A DNA stretch of 45,096 nt from positions 1 to 45,096 of the forward strand of contig NZ_KE557290.1 of NCBI RefSeq assembly GCF_000442255.1. The letters are read 5' to 3'. Under the pieces are notes generated by a model that had not been told where the DNA came from, did no database searches, and saw nothing but the letters and a program-made list of their open reading frames with translations. Shown here piece by piece: positions 8,132-15,360 of the stretch. Origin of the DNA: Salipiger mucosus DSM 16094. Its GTDB lineage: Bacteria; Pseudomonadota; Alphaproteobacteria; Rhodobacterales; Rhodobacteraceae. Position numbers and translations under genes: made by a program. How positions within the stretch are numbered: position 1 is the first letter of the stretch; each line of letters starts with the position of its first letter.

Positions 8132-8336
8132 ATGTGTGTGAATCCCGAAAGGCCGTGTGTGTTTCCCGGGTCAGGCGGACAAGGGCTTCAGGGTCGCTCG
8201 AAACCGTAAAAAAGGTCACTTCTTGCCCTCATCTACGCGGTTTTGGGGACCATGACCGTGTGTGTTTCCCGAATTTTCTGCTCCCAAGCGTGTGTGAATC
8301 CCGATCCATCAGGACGGATGTGTGTGTATTTCCCGA
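8132..8336 (+). repeat. Five TGTGTGTTTCCCGA/TGTGTGAATCCCGA repeats
   Basis: Direct copies at 8132-8150, 8154-8170, 8257-8273, 8289-8304 and 8319-8336 share TGTGTG(A/T)(A/T)TCCCGA. Size and clustering suggest iterons of yet another replicon type. A lone 18-bp resident-type iteron follows at 8404-8421. The rest of 8340-8565 shows nothing more than the hns promoter region. Confidence 0.6.
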
Positions 8337-8565
8337 CACCTTACCCATCCGCAGCGATCTGGCTCTTCGTGATTTTGCGTTCGGGGTAAGGCTACCCAAA
8401 ATCGGTAACCAAAACCCGAATGGTGGATACCCTGATCGCCAATTAATGTGGCATCTTGGCTGGATCGAAACGGTTCCGAATAGGACGCATTGACGAGGCA
8501 GGCCCCTGGCGGTTGCAAGACAACTCCGCTGTGTTACTTGGCCGATCAAAGTCAGGAGGAAAGAC

Positions 8566-8883
8566 ATGGCATCAGTCAATCTCGAAGAGCTGTCCCTGGA
8601 TGAGCTCAAGCAACTTCAAAAGGATGTCTCGAAGGCTATCGAGACGTTCGAGGCACGCAGAAAGAAAGAGGCACGGGCAGCGGCCGAAGCCGTGGTGCGT
8701 GAAATGGGGTTCAGCCTGTCCGAGGTAGCGGATGCACCGACCTCCAAGCGAAGCAAGGGCGTGCCGAAATACCAGCACCCGGAAAACTCCGAACTCACTT
8801 GGACAGGTCGAGGCCGGAAACCTGCTTGGTTCATTGAGGCGGTTGAGGCCGGGAAGTCGCCAGAGGACTTACTGATCAAGTAG
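8566..8883 (+). CDS. H-NS family nucleoid-associated protein
   Basis: Encodes 105 aa. A strong ribosome site (AGGAGGAAAG) precedes the ATG. Residues 1-50 form a charged coiled-coil dimerisation region (LDELKQLQKDVSKAIETFEA). After a basic linker, the C-terminal DNA-binding motif reads YQHPENSELTWTGRGRKP followed by WFIEAVEAGKSPEDLLI, matching the H-NS signature (TWTGRGRxP) found in HvrA-type proteins of Rhodobacteraceae. Such proteins bind AT-rich DNA and silence horizontally acquired genes. Plasmid copies can lower the fitness cost of carriage; here obvious targets are the AT-rich EPS segment (34-41.7 kb) and the AT-rich leader of the cellulose operon. That link is inference. Confidence 0.9.
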   Translation: MASVNLEELSLDELKQLQKDVSKAIETFEARRKKEARAAAEAVVREMGFSLSEVADAPTSKRSKGVPKYQHPENSELTWTGRGRKPAWFIEAVEAGKSPEDLLIK

Positions 8884-8911
8884 GGTGTTCGGCCTGCCCC
8901 CCAACGTCGTC

Positions 8912-9067
8912 TCAGACTTTGGTCGACTTGTAGATGAACACCATGACGTCGGCGAGGAGTGGCCAGACTTGGTAGTGAACGCAGTCGATCAATTGTAGAC
9001 CGGCGACTTCAGTACCAGTCCAGAAATCATGATCATTCGTCCCCGACGAGATGCCGTAGTATCTCAT
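8912..9067 (-). CDS. Small membrane protein (51 aa), paralogue of the 13951 gene
   Basis: The minus-strand frame from ATG 9067, with a GAGAAG ribosome site 5 nt upstream, encodes 51 aa beginning MRYYGISSG. Its C-terminus VWPLLADVMVFIYKSTKV closely matches VWPLVAAVMVIFYRPRKA of the 63-aa protein at 13951-14142, including the stop position. One transmembrane helix is predicted near the C-terminus. The N-terminal halves differ, so this is either a diverged paralogue or a truncated copy. Function unknown. It lies convergent to the H-NS gene. Confidence 0.5.
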   Translation of the reverse strand: MRYYGISSGTNDHDFWTGTEVAGLQLIDCVHYQVWPLLADVMVFIYKSTKV

Positions 9068-9128
9068 CTGGCTTCTCATGCTGCATGAATGGGACCCGTT
9101 TCCACAATCGCGTACCCCAAATCATCTA

Positions 9129-9421
9129 AAATCACCGTACATTGCCTTGATTTAAGGTGATTTGACCTGCGGTTTCCGAACATCGAGATGATGTCGTGAC
9201 GATGTGGGAAGACGCGGGCCAAGTTCATTCGATTTTTTGCTGACGGGGCTTGTATCGCGCGTCTTCCCTGCAACTTCCCTGGTTGGTCACGGTCTGTAGC
9301 CAGCCGTGCTCGCTACCCGCCACAGCCCCTTCGGGGCTGCGCCGGCCGCGCGCAGCTGGCCAGGGGCTCCGCCCCGTGGACCCCGTGTTGGCCGCCTGCT
9401 GTTGCCTGCGAGGGATTTCGA
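9129..9421 (+). other. oriT: Candidate oriT / mobilisation leader
   Basis: This non-coding stretch precedes the mob genes. It contains an inverted repeat AAATCACC/GGTGATTT (9129-9136, 9156-9163), a perfect hairpin CAGCCCC-TTC-GGGGCTG (9323-9339), then a GC-rich segment with a second short hairpin (GGGGCTCCGCCCC, near 9365). Transfer origins usually lie just upstream of mobC-type genes and carry such repeats. The nick site itself is not identifiable by eye. Confidence 0.45.
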
Positions 9422-9826
9422 ATGAGCGCATCTGAACGACGACGACAAACGCGGCAGATCGGTCTCCGGATGACGCCCGATCTCTACGCCAGGATCGCAT
9501 CGGAGGCGAAACGCAGAGGCATCTCGCCGACCTCGCGGATCCGCGAAATCCTGATCCAACAGTATGATCTCGACACGCCGGCCCCCAGGATCCGGTCGCC
9601 GAGGTCCCGGAATCTCACGCCGTCCCAGCTCGCCGCCCTCTCCTTCGCGGGTGACCTCGGCCGCGCCGGCAACAATCTCAACCAGGCGGTCAAGCGGATC
9701 AACGAGGCGCGGAAATCCAGCCTCCTGTCGGAAGAGCTGTTCACCACGCTTCACCTGTCTTGCGACGCGCTCCTGGATCTCCTGCACGAGATCCGCTCCG
9801 AGATGTCCGGAGCACGGGATCCATGA
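9422..9826 (+). CDS. MobC-like relaxosome accessory protein
   Basis: Encodes 134 aa. The first half looks like a ribbon-helix-helix DNA-binding domain (RQIGLRMTPDLYARIASEAK, then RGISPTSRIREILI). The second half has LAALSFAGDLGRAGNNLNQA, the pattern typical of MobC proteins (G..LNQ..), followed by an amphipathic helix. MobC proteins bind and melt oriT and help the relaxase nick. The stop overlaps the next start as ATGA (9823-9826), so it is coupled with the relaxase. A GCGAGGGATTTCG ribosome site precedes the ATG. The family is clear from the motif and context; the exact subgroup is not. Confidence 0.8.
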   Translation: MSASERRRQTRQIGLRMTPDLYARIASEAKRRGISPTSRIREILIQQYDLDTPAPRIRSPRSRNLTPSQLAALSFAGDLGRAGNNLNQAVKRINEARKSSLLSEELFTTLHLSCDALLDLLHEIRSEMSGARDP

Positions 9827-10740
9827 TCCTGAAAACCACCCGGATCCCGCCCTCCGACGCCGGCAAGGCGATTGCCTACCTGGCGAGCCCCGGCGAGAAC
9901 GAGCGCGTCGACTGGATCGCGGGATCCGAGGACGCTCTCGACACCATGGCCGACCTCGCCACCATCGCCGGCGCGCGCTACGCCATGCGGCACCAGATCA
10001 TCGCGTCGAACGAGCGCCTTTCCACCGCGCAGCTGGCAGAAATGGTCGGCGACTACATGCGGGAGTTCGAGGTTCCCGCGAGCTCCAAGGAGCTGGTCTG
10101 CATCGTCAGGCACACCAAGGCGCGCGCAGACGAAGGCGACGGCAACGGGGAACACTACCACGTCGTCTTTCCCGAGGTCTCCGAAGAGGGCGCCTACCTC
10201 GACGACAGCTGGACGCACCTGCGCAACGAAAAACTGGCTCGGCTTGCCGAGCTGAAATTCGGGCATGCGCCCGTCCCCGGCCGGCACAACAGGCCGGTCA
10301 TCAAGGCGCTGCAAGAGGAGCGGCCCGACCTGGACCTGAAGCCCTTGCATGCGGCCATCGCCGCGGGAGCCGAAGCGGCGGGCGCGGACCCGGCAACCTG
10401 GCGGCCGCGAAGCGCCTTCACCGCCGGCGCGCACCAGTCCTACCAGCGCCGGCAACGGGCCGGGCGGGACCGGCAGCCGCCCGACCGGGTCGTCCCCCTA
10501 TACCGAGATTCTCCCCACCGCCCGACAGCAAATGAAGACCCTCGCCAAGGGGGCCGACGTCCACGGCTTCCTCGATCGTCTCGCGGTGACGCCCGGATAC
10601 GAGGTCAAAGCCGGCGACAAGCCCGGCGTCTGGCTCCTGACCGCCGGCCGGGGCCACGTCCTGGGCGCCCTGCATCGCATGTCGCCCTATCGAAAGCGGG
10701 AGATCGACCAGGCAATTTCAGAGAGAGGCGCAGTCCATGA
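9823..10740 (+). CDS. Relaxase/mobilisation nuclease, apparently frameshifted in the 3' part
   Basis: The frame from ATG 9823 is 305 codons long. Its first ~205 residues look like a real relaxase: MILKTTRIPPSDAGKAIAYL, a central region with VRHTKARADEG, and an HUH-type motif GEHYHVVFPE (His111, His113). From about 10490 this frame turns into Arg/Pro-rich out-of-frame sequence. A convincing protein continues in the +1 frame: KGADVHGFLDRLAVTPGYEV, then AGDKPGVWLLTAGRGHVLGAL and SPYRKREIDQAISERG. The switch falls at a CCCCC run (10494-10498); with four C the two parts would join as DRVVP-YTEILPTARQ. Yet the original frame's stop (TGA 10738-10740) overlaps the next ATG neatly. So the gene may be a recent frameshift, a sequencing error, two genes, or a slippage site. 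The relaxase class could not be decided. Confidence 0.65.
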   Translation: MILKTTRIPPSDAGKAIAYLASPGENERVDWIAGSEDALDTMADLATIAGARYAMRHQIIASNERLSTAQLAEMVGDYMREFEVPASSKELVCIVRHTKARADEGDGNGEHYHVVFPEVSEEGAYLDDSWTHLRNEKLARLAELKFGHAPVPGRHNRPVIKALQEERPDLDLKPLHAAIAAGAEAAGADPATWRPRSAFTAGAHQSYQRRQRAGRDRQPPDRVVPLYRDSPHRPTANEDPRQGGRRPRLPRSSRGDARIRGQSRRQARRLAPDRRPGPRPGRPASHVALSKAGDRPGNFRERRSP

Positions 10741-10991
10741 CCAGCACATCCGCGAAACACACCGGCCGGAGATCGATCCTGACCCCGGCAGAGCAGGAGA
10801 TCCTGGCGGAGACGCGGGACGGGGTCCGGTATCTGCAATCGGCCTTGGAGGCGCCGATGGACACCGACGGGCGGGAGGATCCGGTCGTGGGCCTTCTGAA
10901 AACACTGATCGAGGAGCTGGAGGAGATGAAAGCGCAGCAGGCCCGGATCCACGCGGCGCTCACGGATCTTCGCGCGGACCCTCCAACGTAG
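10737..10991 (+). CDS. Small coiled-coil protein of the mob block
   Basis: Encodes 84 aa starting MTSTSAKHTGRRSILTPAEQ; the ATG overlaps the preceding stop as ATGA (10737-10740). The sequence is acidic and helical: EQEILAETRDGVRYLQSAL, then LIEELEEMKAQQARIHAAL with clear heptad spacing, so a coiled coil is likely. No TM segment or signal peptide. Position directly after the relaxase suggests an accessory role in mobilisation, but I recognise no named family. Confidence 0.65.
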   Translation: MTSTSAKHTGRRSILTPAEQEILAETRDGVRYLQSALEAPMDTDGREDPVVGLLKTLIEELEEMKAQQARIHAALTDLRADPPT

Positions 10992-11053
10992 CGACCCGGC
11001 GGATCCAGGGGCATTTCAGACGGGCGGCCTGCCGAAGCGCCGCGGCCACCGCG

Positions 11054-11179
11054 ATGTCGGCCTCCCGGGTGACGCCCGAGCCGCTCGATCCGGCAGATCT
11101 GTATTTCCTGTCCCGGTGGGCGCAGCAGATGAAAGCGCAGAAGCGCGCCGAGGAGGCGACCCATCCAAATCCGGGCTGA
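11054..11179 (+). CDS. Possible 41-aa small protein at the end of the mob block
   Basis: A short frame MSASRVTPEPLDPADLYFLS followed by RWAQQMKAQKRAEEATHPNP looks protein-like: amphipathic, with non-random third positions, unlike the frame upstream of it. It shares the WAQQMKAQ/EEMKAQQ theme with the preceding coiled-coil protein. No strong ribosome site is seen. It might instead be the tail of a longer relaxase frame running on from the +1 frame. Low confidence. Confidence 0.35.
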   Translation: MSASRVTPEPLDPADLYFLSRWAQQMKAQKRAEEATHPNPG

Positions 11180-11315
11180 GCCTCTATCAAATGGGTATAC
11201 CCCGGGCGCTGTCGATAGACTGCGCGCCCTGACCTATCAAGAGAGTTGTTTTTCGAATGATAAAAGCGCATATCAACGAAGTTATAGATTTATATGATAC
11301 GAAAGGGCGTAATCG
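11180..11315. promoter_or_regulatory. Promoter and probable res-type dyads of the second serine recombinase
   Basis: AT-rich for this plasmid. It has a perfect dyad TGATA-8 nt-TATCA (11258-11275) and further TATCA/TGATA half-sites (near 11188, 11235, 11293), spaced like resolvase subsites. The ribosome site AAAGGGCG stands just before the ATG at 11316. Confidence 0.5.
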
Positions 11316-11888
11316 ATGAAGTATGGATACCGCCGGGTCAGCTCGGTCGACCAGAAGCTCGACCGCCAGATCCTGCCTGCGGAGATTTCGGAGGCGAATG
11401 TCTTCGAGGAGAAGATCAGCGGCGCCCGCGGAACCAACCGGCCCGAGCTCGAGAACGTCCTGGGGCGCCTGCGCCCGGGCGACGAGCTGCACGTCTACTC
11501 CACCGACCGCCTGGCCCGGTCGACGCGCGACCTGCTGGACATCGTCGAGCGGGTGAAGGCGGTGGGCGCGGTCCTGATTTTTGAAAAAGAGCGGCTGACC
11601 TTCTCCGGCGACAACGCCGACCCGATGTCGGACTTCATGCTGACCATGCTGGGGGCGCTGGCCGAGATGGAGCGGGCCAATATCCGGGCGCGCCAGCTGG
11701 AGGGCATCGAGATCGCCAAGAGCCGGGGCAAGTACCGCGGCGGCAGGAAGCGCCTCGACAGGAAAGCGGTCTGGAAGCTGCTGGACGCCGGCTTCGGCCC
11801 GCAGGAGGTGGCCGACACCCTCCGGATCGGGGTGGCCTCGGTCTACCGCATCCGCAAGGAAGGCCGGTCGATGGCCTCTGCCCCGTGA
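11316..11888 (+). CDS. Serine recombinase (resolvase family), second type
   Basis: Encodes 190 aa. It begins MKYGYRRVSS with nucleophile Ser9, then the catalytic-domain signatures VYSTDRLARSTRDLLDIVER and LGALAEMERANIRARQ (start of the long dimer helix), and ends with an HTH (FGPQEVADTLRIGVASVYRI). Full length for the Tn3/gamma-delta resolvase group. It differs widely from the recombinase at 5262, so it does not arise from recent duplication. Likely function: dimer resolution or cointegrate resolution at the dyads directly upstream. It is transcribed in the same direction as the mob genes but separated from them by its own control region. Confidence 0.9.
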   Translation: MKYGYRRVSSVDQKLDRQILPAEISEANVFEEKISGARGTNRPELENVLGRLRPGDELHVYSTDRLARSTRDLLDIVERVKAVGAVLIFEKERLTFSGDNADPMSDFMLTMLGALAEMERANIRARQLEGIEIAKSRGKYRGGRKRLDRKAVWKLLDAGFGPQEVADTLRIGVASVYRIRKEGRSMASAP

Positions 11889-12213
11889 CGGGGCCGGCGG
11901 GACCAGGCGGTCGCCGAAGCGGTCCCGGGAAATGTCAGGGCCCAATCAATTCGGCGCCTTTCGACGGGTAATTGTCAACATTTCCACCTGATAACTTTCA
12001 GGATCCATTCTTGAAATATTGATCTCCGGTCAGTAGATCGGGGTCATTGATAGAAAACGGGCCACCGCCGGCAAGCGATGACCCGTCATTTTGGAAGGAG
12101 GTTGCCTCTCCGTCCTGATTGCAGGTTTTATTTAGCTCCCACGCGAGCGTTATTCAAGACCCTGTCCGGACACCCACGACCTTCTTTCCGTAAAAAGAGA
12201 GAAGGTTTTTTTG
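11889..12213. other. Intergenic region without a recognised gene
   Basis: No supported coding frame. Some short dyads are present (GATC repeats near 12020-12045), and a GAGAAGG ribosome site lies at its right end before the next start. If the downstream HUH protein is a rolling-circle initiator, its double-strand origin could be here, but no nick-site hairpin stood out. Confidence 0.4.
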
Positions 12214-13476
12214 ATGCCGGATGGCAGTGGATCATTTCAGGATTTCGAGCGGCCCGCTGGGAATTTCGCGGGCGATCCGTTCATGACAGAGCGGCGGTAC
12301 GAGACCTGGGAGCAGTCCGAGTGGATCGCCGATGCCCTTGAGGAGATCGGTGTGCGGGCCCGCACCGGGAAGGCGCGGTTCTATTCCGAATGCGCGGGCC
12401 TCGCGGTCGATGTCGACCACTACGGCGGATCTGCAACGATCCCGCAGGTGGCGCGGAAGTACTACCATCCCGTCACGAAGCAGCTGGGCGACTGGCATCG
12501 CCAGCACAAGGCGGAGATGACGCTGCACATGATGACCCTGTCGGCCCTTCCGGAAAAGCTCCATGTCGGGGTTGCGCATGAGCAGGTCCGCGACGCCCTG
12601 TCGATGTCGAGGACCGAGCTCTCGGCCCTCATCCGCCGTCTCCGCGACGACGGCTGGAGCGCAGAAGGCTTCGAGATCGTCCTGGTGCGGGAAGAGCACG
12701 CCCTCAGCGAGCACGACGACACGGGCGACTGGATGGACTACGCGCATTACCATCTCATCATGCGCGCGCCGCGCGGTCCGGGCACCCGGGAACGGCTGAA
12801 AGCCTTCGCCGCGCGCGTGAAGGCACTCTGGACGCGCGTTCTGACGCGTCTCTGGCGCCGCTTCGAGGGCCTGTTCCCCAGAAACCGCGGCCCGCGGGAG
12901 GCCTACGTGAACACGCAGCAGGTACGCCAGCTGGACCGCCTCCGCAGCTATCTCGCGAAGGCGCCCCGCGTCCCGCGCGATGCGGGCAAGGAGGCCGTGC
13001 AATGGGTGCACCGCGTGATCGAGAACCGTGATCAGCTCGTCGCGACCCTGGCCTTCAAGGACTACCGGCGCCGCCGCGCGGCGGAGCCGAAAAGGCCCCG
13101 GCGCGTGAACCCGGTCGCTCGGGATACGGCGGGAGATCGGTATTTTCGGGTGGTGTCTCCCACCACCGACACCAACACGCGCATGCTGGCATGGCGGCGA
13201 AGCCTCGCCCCGGACGGGGATCTGCACGCGTGGCTGAGGCCCCGGGCGGCGAATATCTACGCCTGGGCGACGCACGAGGACCCCAGGTATCGGGCTCGGC
13301 TGAGCATCGACCAGGACGTCCTGGATGCCGTCTGCGACATCCTCGGGAAGGAGCGCGTGACGACCTCCTCGGTCCCCCTACGGCGCCGGCCGGGCCCGGC
13401 CATGGATCATGATATCTTGCACGGCCCCCAGCGCGACTTCGTGGTGTTGTCCCGGGGCGATCCCCCGCCCTTCTAG
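12214..13476 (+). CDS. HUH endonuclease-like protein (rolling-circle Rep-like)
   Basis: Encodes 420 aa from ATG 12214 (a TTG stands one codon before; MTERRYETWEQ at 12283 is an alternative). Three motifs appear in the order and spacing of rolling-circle replication initiators: motif 1-like MTLHMMTLSAL (about 102-112), an HUH motif YAHYHLIMRAP (His178, His180), and a Tyr-containing motif SYLAKAP (Tyr246, Lys249; YxxK). The middle reads RLRDDGWSAEGFEIVLVREE, like the region preceding the HUH in Reps. Basic, no TM. It could start replication of a second, rolling-circle-type replicon fused into this plasmid, or be a transposase/relaxase-like HUH enzyme. I cannot place it in a named family. The assignment rests on motif reading only. 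Confidence 0.5.
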   Translation: MPDGSGSFQDFERPAGNFAGDPFMTERRYETWEQSEWIADALEEIGVRARTGKARFYSECAGLAVDVDHYGGSATIPQVARKYYHPVTKQLGDWHRQHKAEMTLHMMTLSALPEKLHVGVAHEQVRDALSMSRTELSALIRRLRDDGWSAEGFEIVLVREEHALSEHDDTGDWMDYAHYHLIMRAPRGPGTRERLKAFAARVKALWTRVLTRLWRRFEGLFPRNRGPREAYVNTQQVRQLDRLRSYLAKAPRVPRDAGKEAVQWVHRVIENRDQLVATLAFKDYRRRRAAEPKRPRRVNPVARDTAGDRYFRVVSPTTDTNTRMLAWRRSLAPDGDLHAWLRPRAANIYAWATHEDPRYRARLSIDQDVLDAVCDILGKERVTTSSVPLRRRPGPAMDHDILHGPQRDFVVLSRGDPPPF

Positions 13477-13506
13477 GCCCGCGCCCGCGGGCCCTCCCGG
13501 ACCCGG

Positions 13507-13531
13507 ACACTCCGCTCCTGGCGGGTGTTTT
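13507..13531 (+). terminator. Intrinsic terminator after the HUH gene
   Basis: Stem 13507-13515 with 13521-13528 (one T bulge, 5-nt loop), followed by TTTT. A separate perfect GC hairpin (13476-13483 / 13486-13493) begins at the last base of the stop codon. Together they should end transcription of the HUH gene. Confidence 0.7.
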
Positions 13532-13950
13532 GTCGTGCGTGCGGGGCGTGATTTCGCCGGATTACCTTGCGTAATCTTGGAATCCGGCGCGCCCCGAGCC
13601 TCGACCGGAGGCGAGCCTGTTGGAAAATCCTTTCGAAGGAGCGCTATGTTCCCAACGGTCCGGCCACACAAAAAAACCGAGAACAGTTCCATGCTTCTCA
13701 AATCATCGGTCTGTCAACGATTTGTCCATCAGGATTTCAGGATCCGTGACAACATATTCCCGGAAACGGCTTACTAATTTTGACTTGGATTTTCAGGAAG
13801 CCGTATCTCTTGTTTTGGTCAGCCTGAACGGTGGCCTCGTTATCGATAAGGGGTCGGACGCGTCTGATATATTCGAGCCAACCAATACGGCCACCCCAGA
13901 TGACAGCTCTGACCATTCCCGTGCGCCATTTGGCAGAACGCGTCTGACAG
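13532..13950. other. Gap without a supported gene
   Basis: About 420 bp, more AT-rich than the neighbouring genes. Open frames exist on the plus strand, but their translations show no protein-like pattern, ribosome site or motif. Nothing further seen. Confidence 0.4.
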
Positions 13951-14142
13951 TCAGGCTTTGCGCGGCCTGTAGAAGATCACCATGACGGCAGCGACCAGGG
14001 GCCAGACCGCACAGAGGACATAGCCGATTACCGTATAGACCGGTGTCTTGTGCCCTCGGCGCTTCTGTTCCTGGTACGTGAGAAAAAGGGCGACGACCGT
14101 GCTCGCGAGATACAGGGCGACAGCGACGGTCCAGACATCCAT
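13951..14142 (-). CDS. Small two-helix membrane protein (63 aa)
   Basis: Encodes 63 aa (MDVWTVAVALYLASTVVALF then a charged loop TYQEQKRRGHKTP and a second helix VIGYVLCAVWPLVAAVMVIF). An AAGGGG ribosome site precedes the ATG at 14142. The C-terminus is shared with the 51-aa protein at 8912-9067. No family recognised; both may be small inner-membrane proteins of the plasmid backbone. High confidence that it is a gene because of the clean TM pattern and ribosome site; function unknown. Confidence 0.7.
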   Translation of the reverse strand: MDVWTVAVALYLASTVVALFLTYQEQKRRGHKTPVYTVIGYVLCAVWPLVAAVMVIFYRPRKA

Positions 14143-14468
14143 GGCTACCCCCCCTTTTCTTCTGGCAGTTCAGCCCCCGCAGCCGTCACTGCAGGCCCTC
14201 TGGATATCGAAAGTATCACTGTTTCCCAAACGGAAGCAATGCTTCAGCCACGAACGGCCCGGCTCCCGATCCACTGGTTCAGGCCACGGCAGGGCCGGGG
14301 CATGAACGGAGGCCCATCGGAAACCCGCGGCGACCGAACGAGGCTCCGCGGAGCCCAAGAGTAAGGGGCAGGGAGAGCTCCCCAACGATTGGGCCCCGTC
14401 GATTTCTGGGGGCCACGGTCTTGCCGGTGCCCCTCCCCGCCTCACGGGCGCCAGGGACGCCCAGGGTG
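14143..14468. other. Gap without a supported gene
   Basis: GC-rich sequence with overlapping open frames of Pro/Arg-rich composition typical of non-coding high-GC DNA. No gene or clear signal recognised. Confidence 0.35.
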
Positions 14469-14609
14469 TCACTCGGGCTCGGCCCTCTCCCGGGACATCC
14501 GCACCAGCGCCTCTCTGGCAAGCGGGGTCAACCCGTAGCGCTCCACGTAGTCCAGCAGCGCGACCATGCACCGGGCATCGAAACCTGCCGTCCTGCCCTT
14601 CCCCGTCAT
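14469..14609 (-). CDS. Small protein (46 aa), paralogue of the gene at 17317
   Basis: The frame from ATG 14609 (or ATG 14630, 53 aa) encodes MTGKGRTAGFDARCMVALLD and then YVERYGLTPLAREALVRMSR. It matches the protein at 17317-17493 residue for residue over most of its length (FDxxCMxALxDYVERYGLTP and LAREALxR). The upstream DNA is also similar (GTTAATCCC...GTTAA), so the promoter was duplicated with the gene. Soluble, helical, no known family. Conservation of protein over DNA sequence indicates both copies are or were translated. Confidence 0.6.
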   Translation of the reverse strand: MTGKGRTAGFDARCMVALLDYVERYGLTPLAREALVRMSRERAEPE

Positions 14610-14630
14610 CTCATTCTGCCTGTGCTGCAT

Positions 14631-15360
14631 GCCCGGAGTAATGCATGGCAGTCCTTAACGAGGGATTAACCCTAGCGATCATGCAGTCCAATCACCGACG
14701 CCCGGGGTCCAGGAGCAGCCGGGTATCGCCCCCGAAAATCGCCCTGCCTCGCGCTCGACCCCGCATAACGTCGAGGCGAATACGACACGGATGGGCCATC
14801 CGTTCACCTCGATGGGCTTGATGCTCCGACCTGCTGCCCGGCCGGACCCGGCCCTATGCCGAGAGCATGGGGGTCACCTGGTTCTGGGCCTACAAGCTGC
14901 GGATCATGAAGATCGCCCACCGGCAGATGCGGGTGAATCCGTTCCGCTCGCTGATGATGTCTCTGGGGGTGCCGGCCCTGCCGGATCTGCCCGGGGTCTC
15001 CGTGGGCTCGCCGATGACCGACAACTTCGTGACGCCCTTCATCGCAGGAGGGCTGGCAGGATCAGACCCCAGATTGCGATGCCACGCCAGCTAAAGTTCC
15101 CCTAAAGCTCGGGGAAGTCCCCTACCCTTGCGTGCCGGTCATCGCTCCACTCCCGGTCTCTCAGAGTTTGAGCGGGACTCCGGTCACTCCCGAATGCGGA
15201 CTCAACCCTTGGTAAGGCAAAAATGCGGCCGAATAGGCGAGTGTGATTAAGGAATTTATGGGGAATTCACGATGGACTTGCTGCAACTGCATTGCCTCAA
15301 GTCACGGGTAGAAATATCCTTTAAGTTGAGGGCGGGGGCGCCTTTATACGAGTCTAGTCT
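14631..15360. other. Long gap with only a fragmentary frame
   Basis: Holds the duplicated promoter of the small gene on its left (14640-14680), the ORF fragment at 14867-15094, and an AT-richer leader (15200-15360) that probably carries the promoter of the zinc-ribbon gene at 15361. No complete gene recognised. Confidence 0.4.
14867..15094 (+). pseudogene. ORF fragment of unknown origin
   Basis: The frame reads MGVTWFWAYKLRIMKIAHRQ, then MRVNPFRSLMMSLGVPALPD and GSPMTDNFVTPFIAGGLAG, which looks more like protein than the other frames. It continues upstream as LLPGRTRPYAES until a stop near 14830. A start candidate in another frame (MGHPFTSMGL, 14791) ends at about that point, so this may be a frameshifted or truncated gene. 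No family recognised and no ribosome site seen. Confidence 0.3.

Noticed and set aside
8132-8336. CRISPR array
   Set aside because: The five short repeats have irregular spacing and variable sequence, and no cas genes are present. Iteron-like repeats fit better.
9564-10535. 323-aa plus frame over mobC and the relaxase
   Set aside because: Arg/Pro-rich, overlaps two genes with clear motifs in other frames.
11187-11945. 252-aa frame opposite the second recombinase
   Set aside because: Antisense shadow of a gene with an intact catalytic serine and HTH.
14170-14571. 133-aa minus frame
   Set aside because: Overlaps the small conserved gene in another frame and has no motif.
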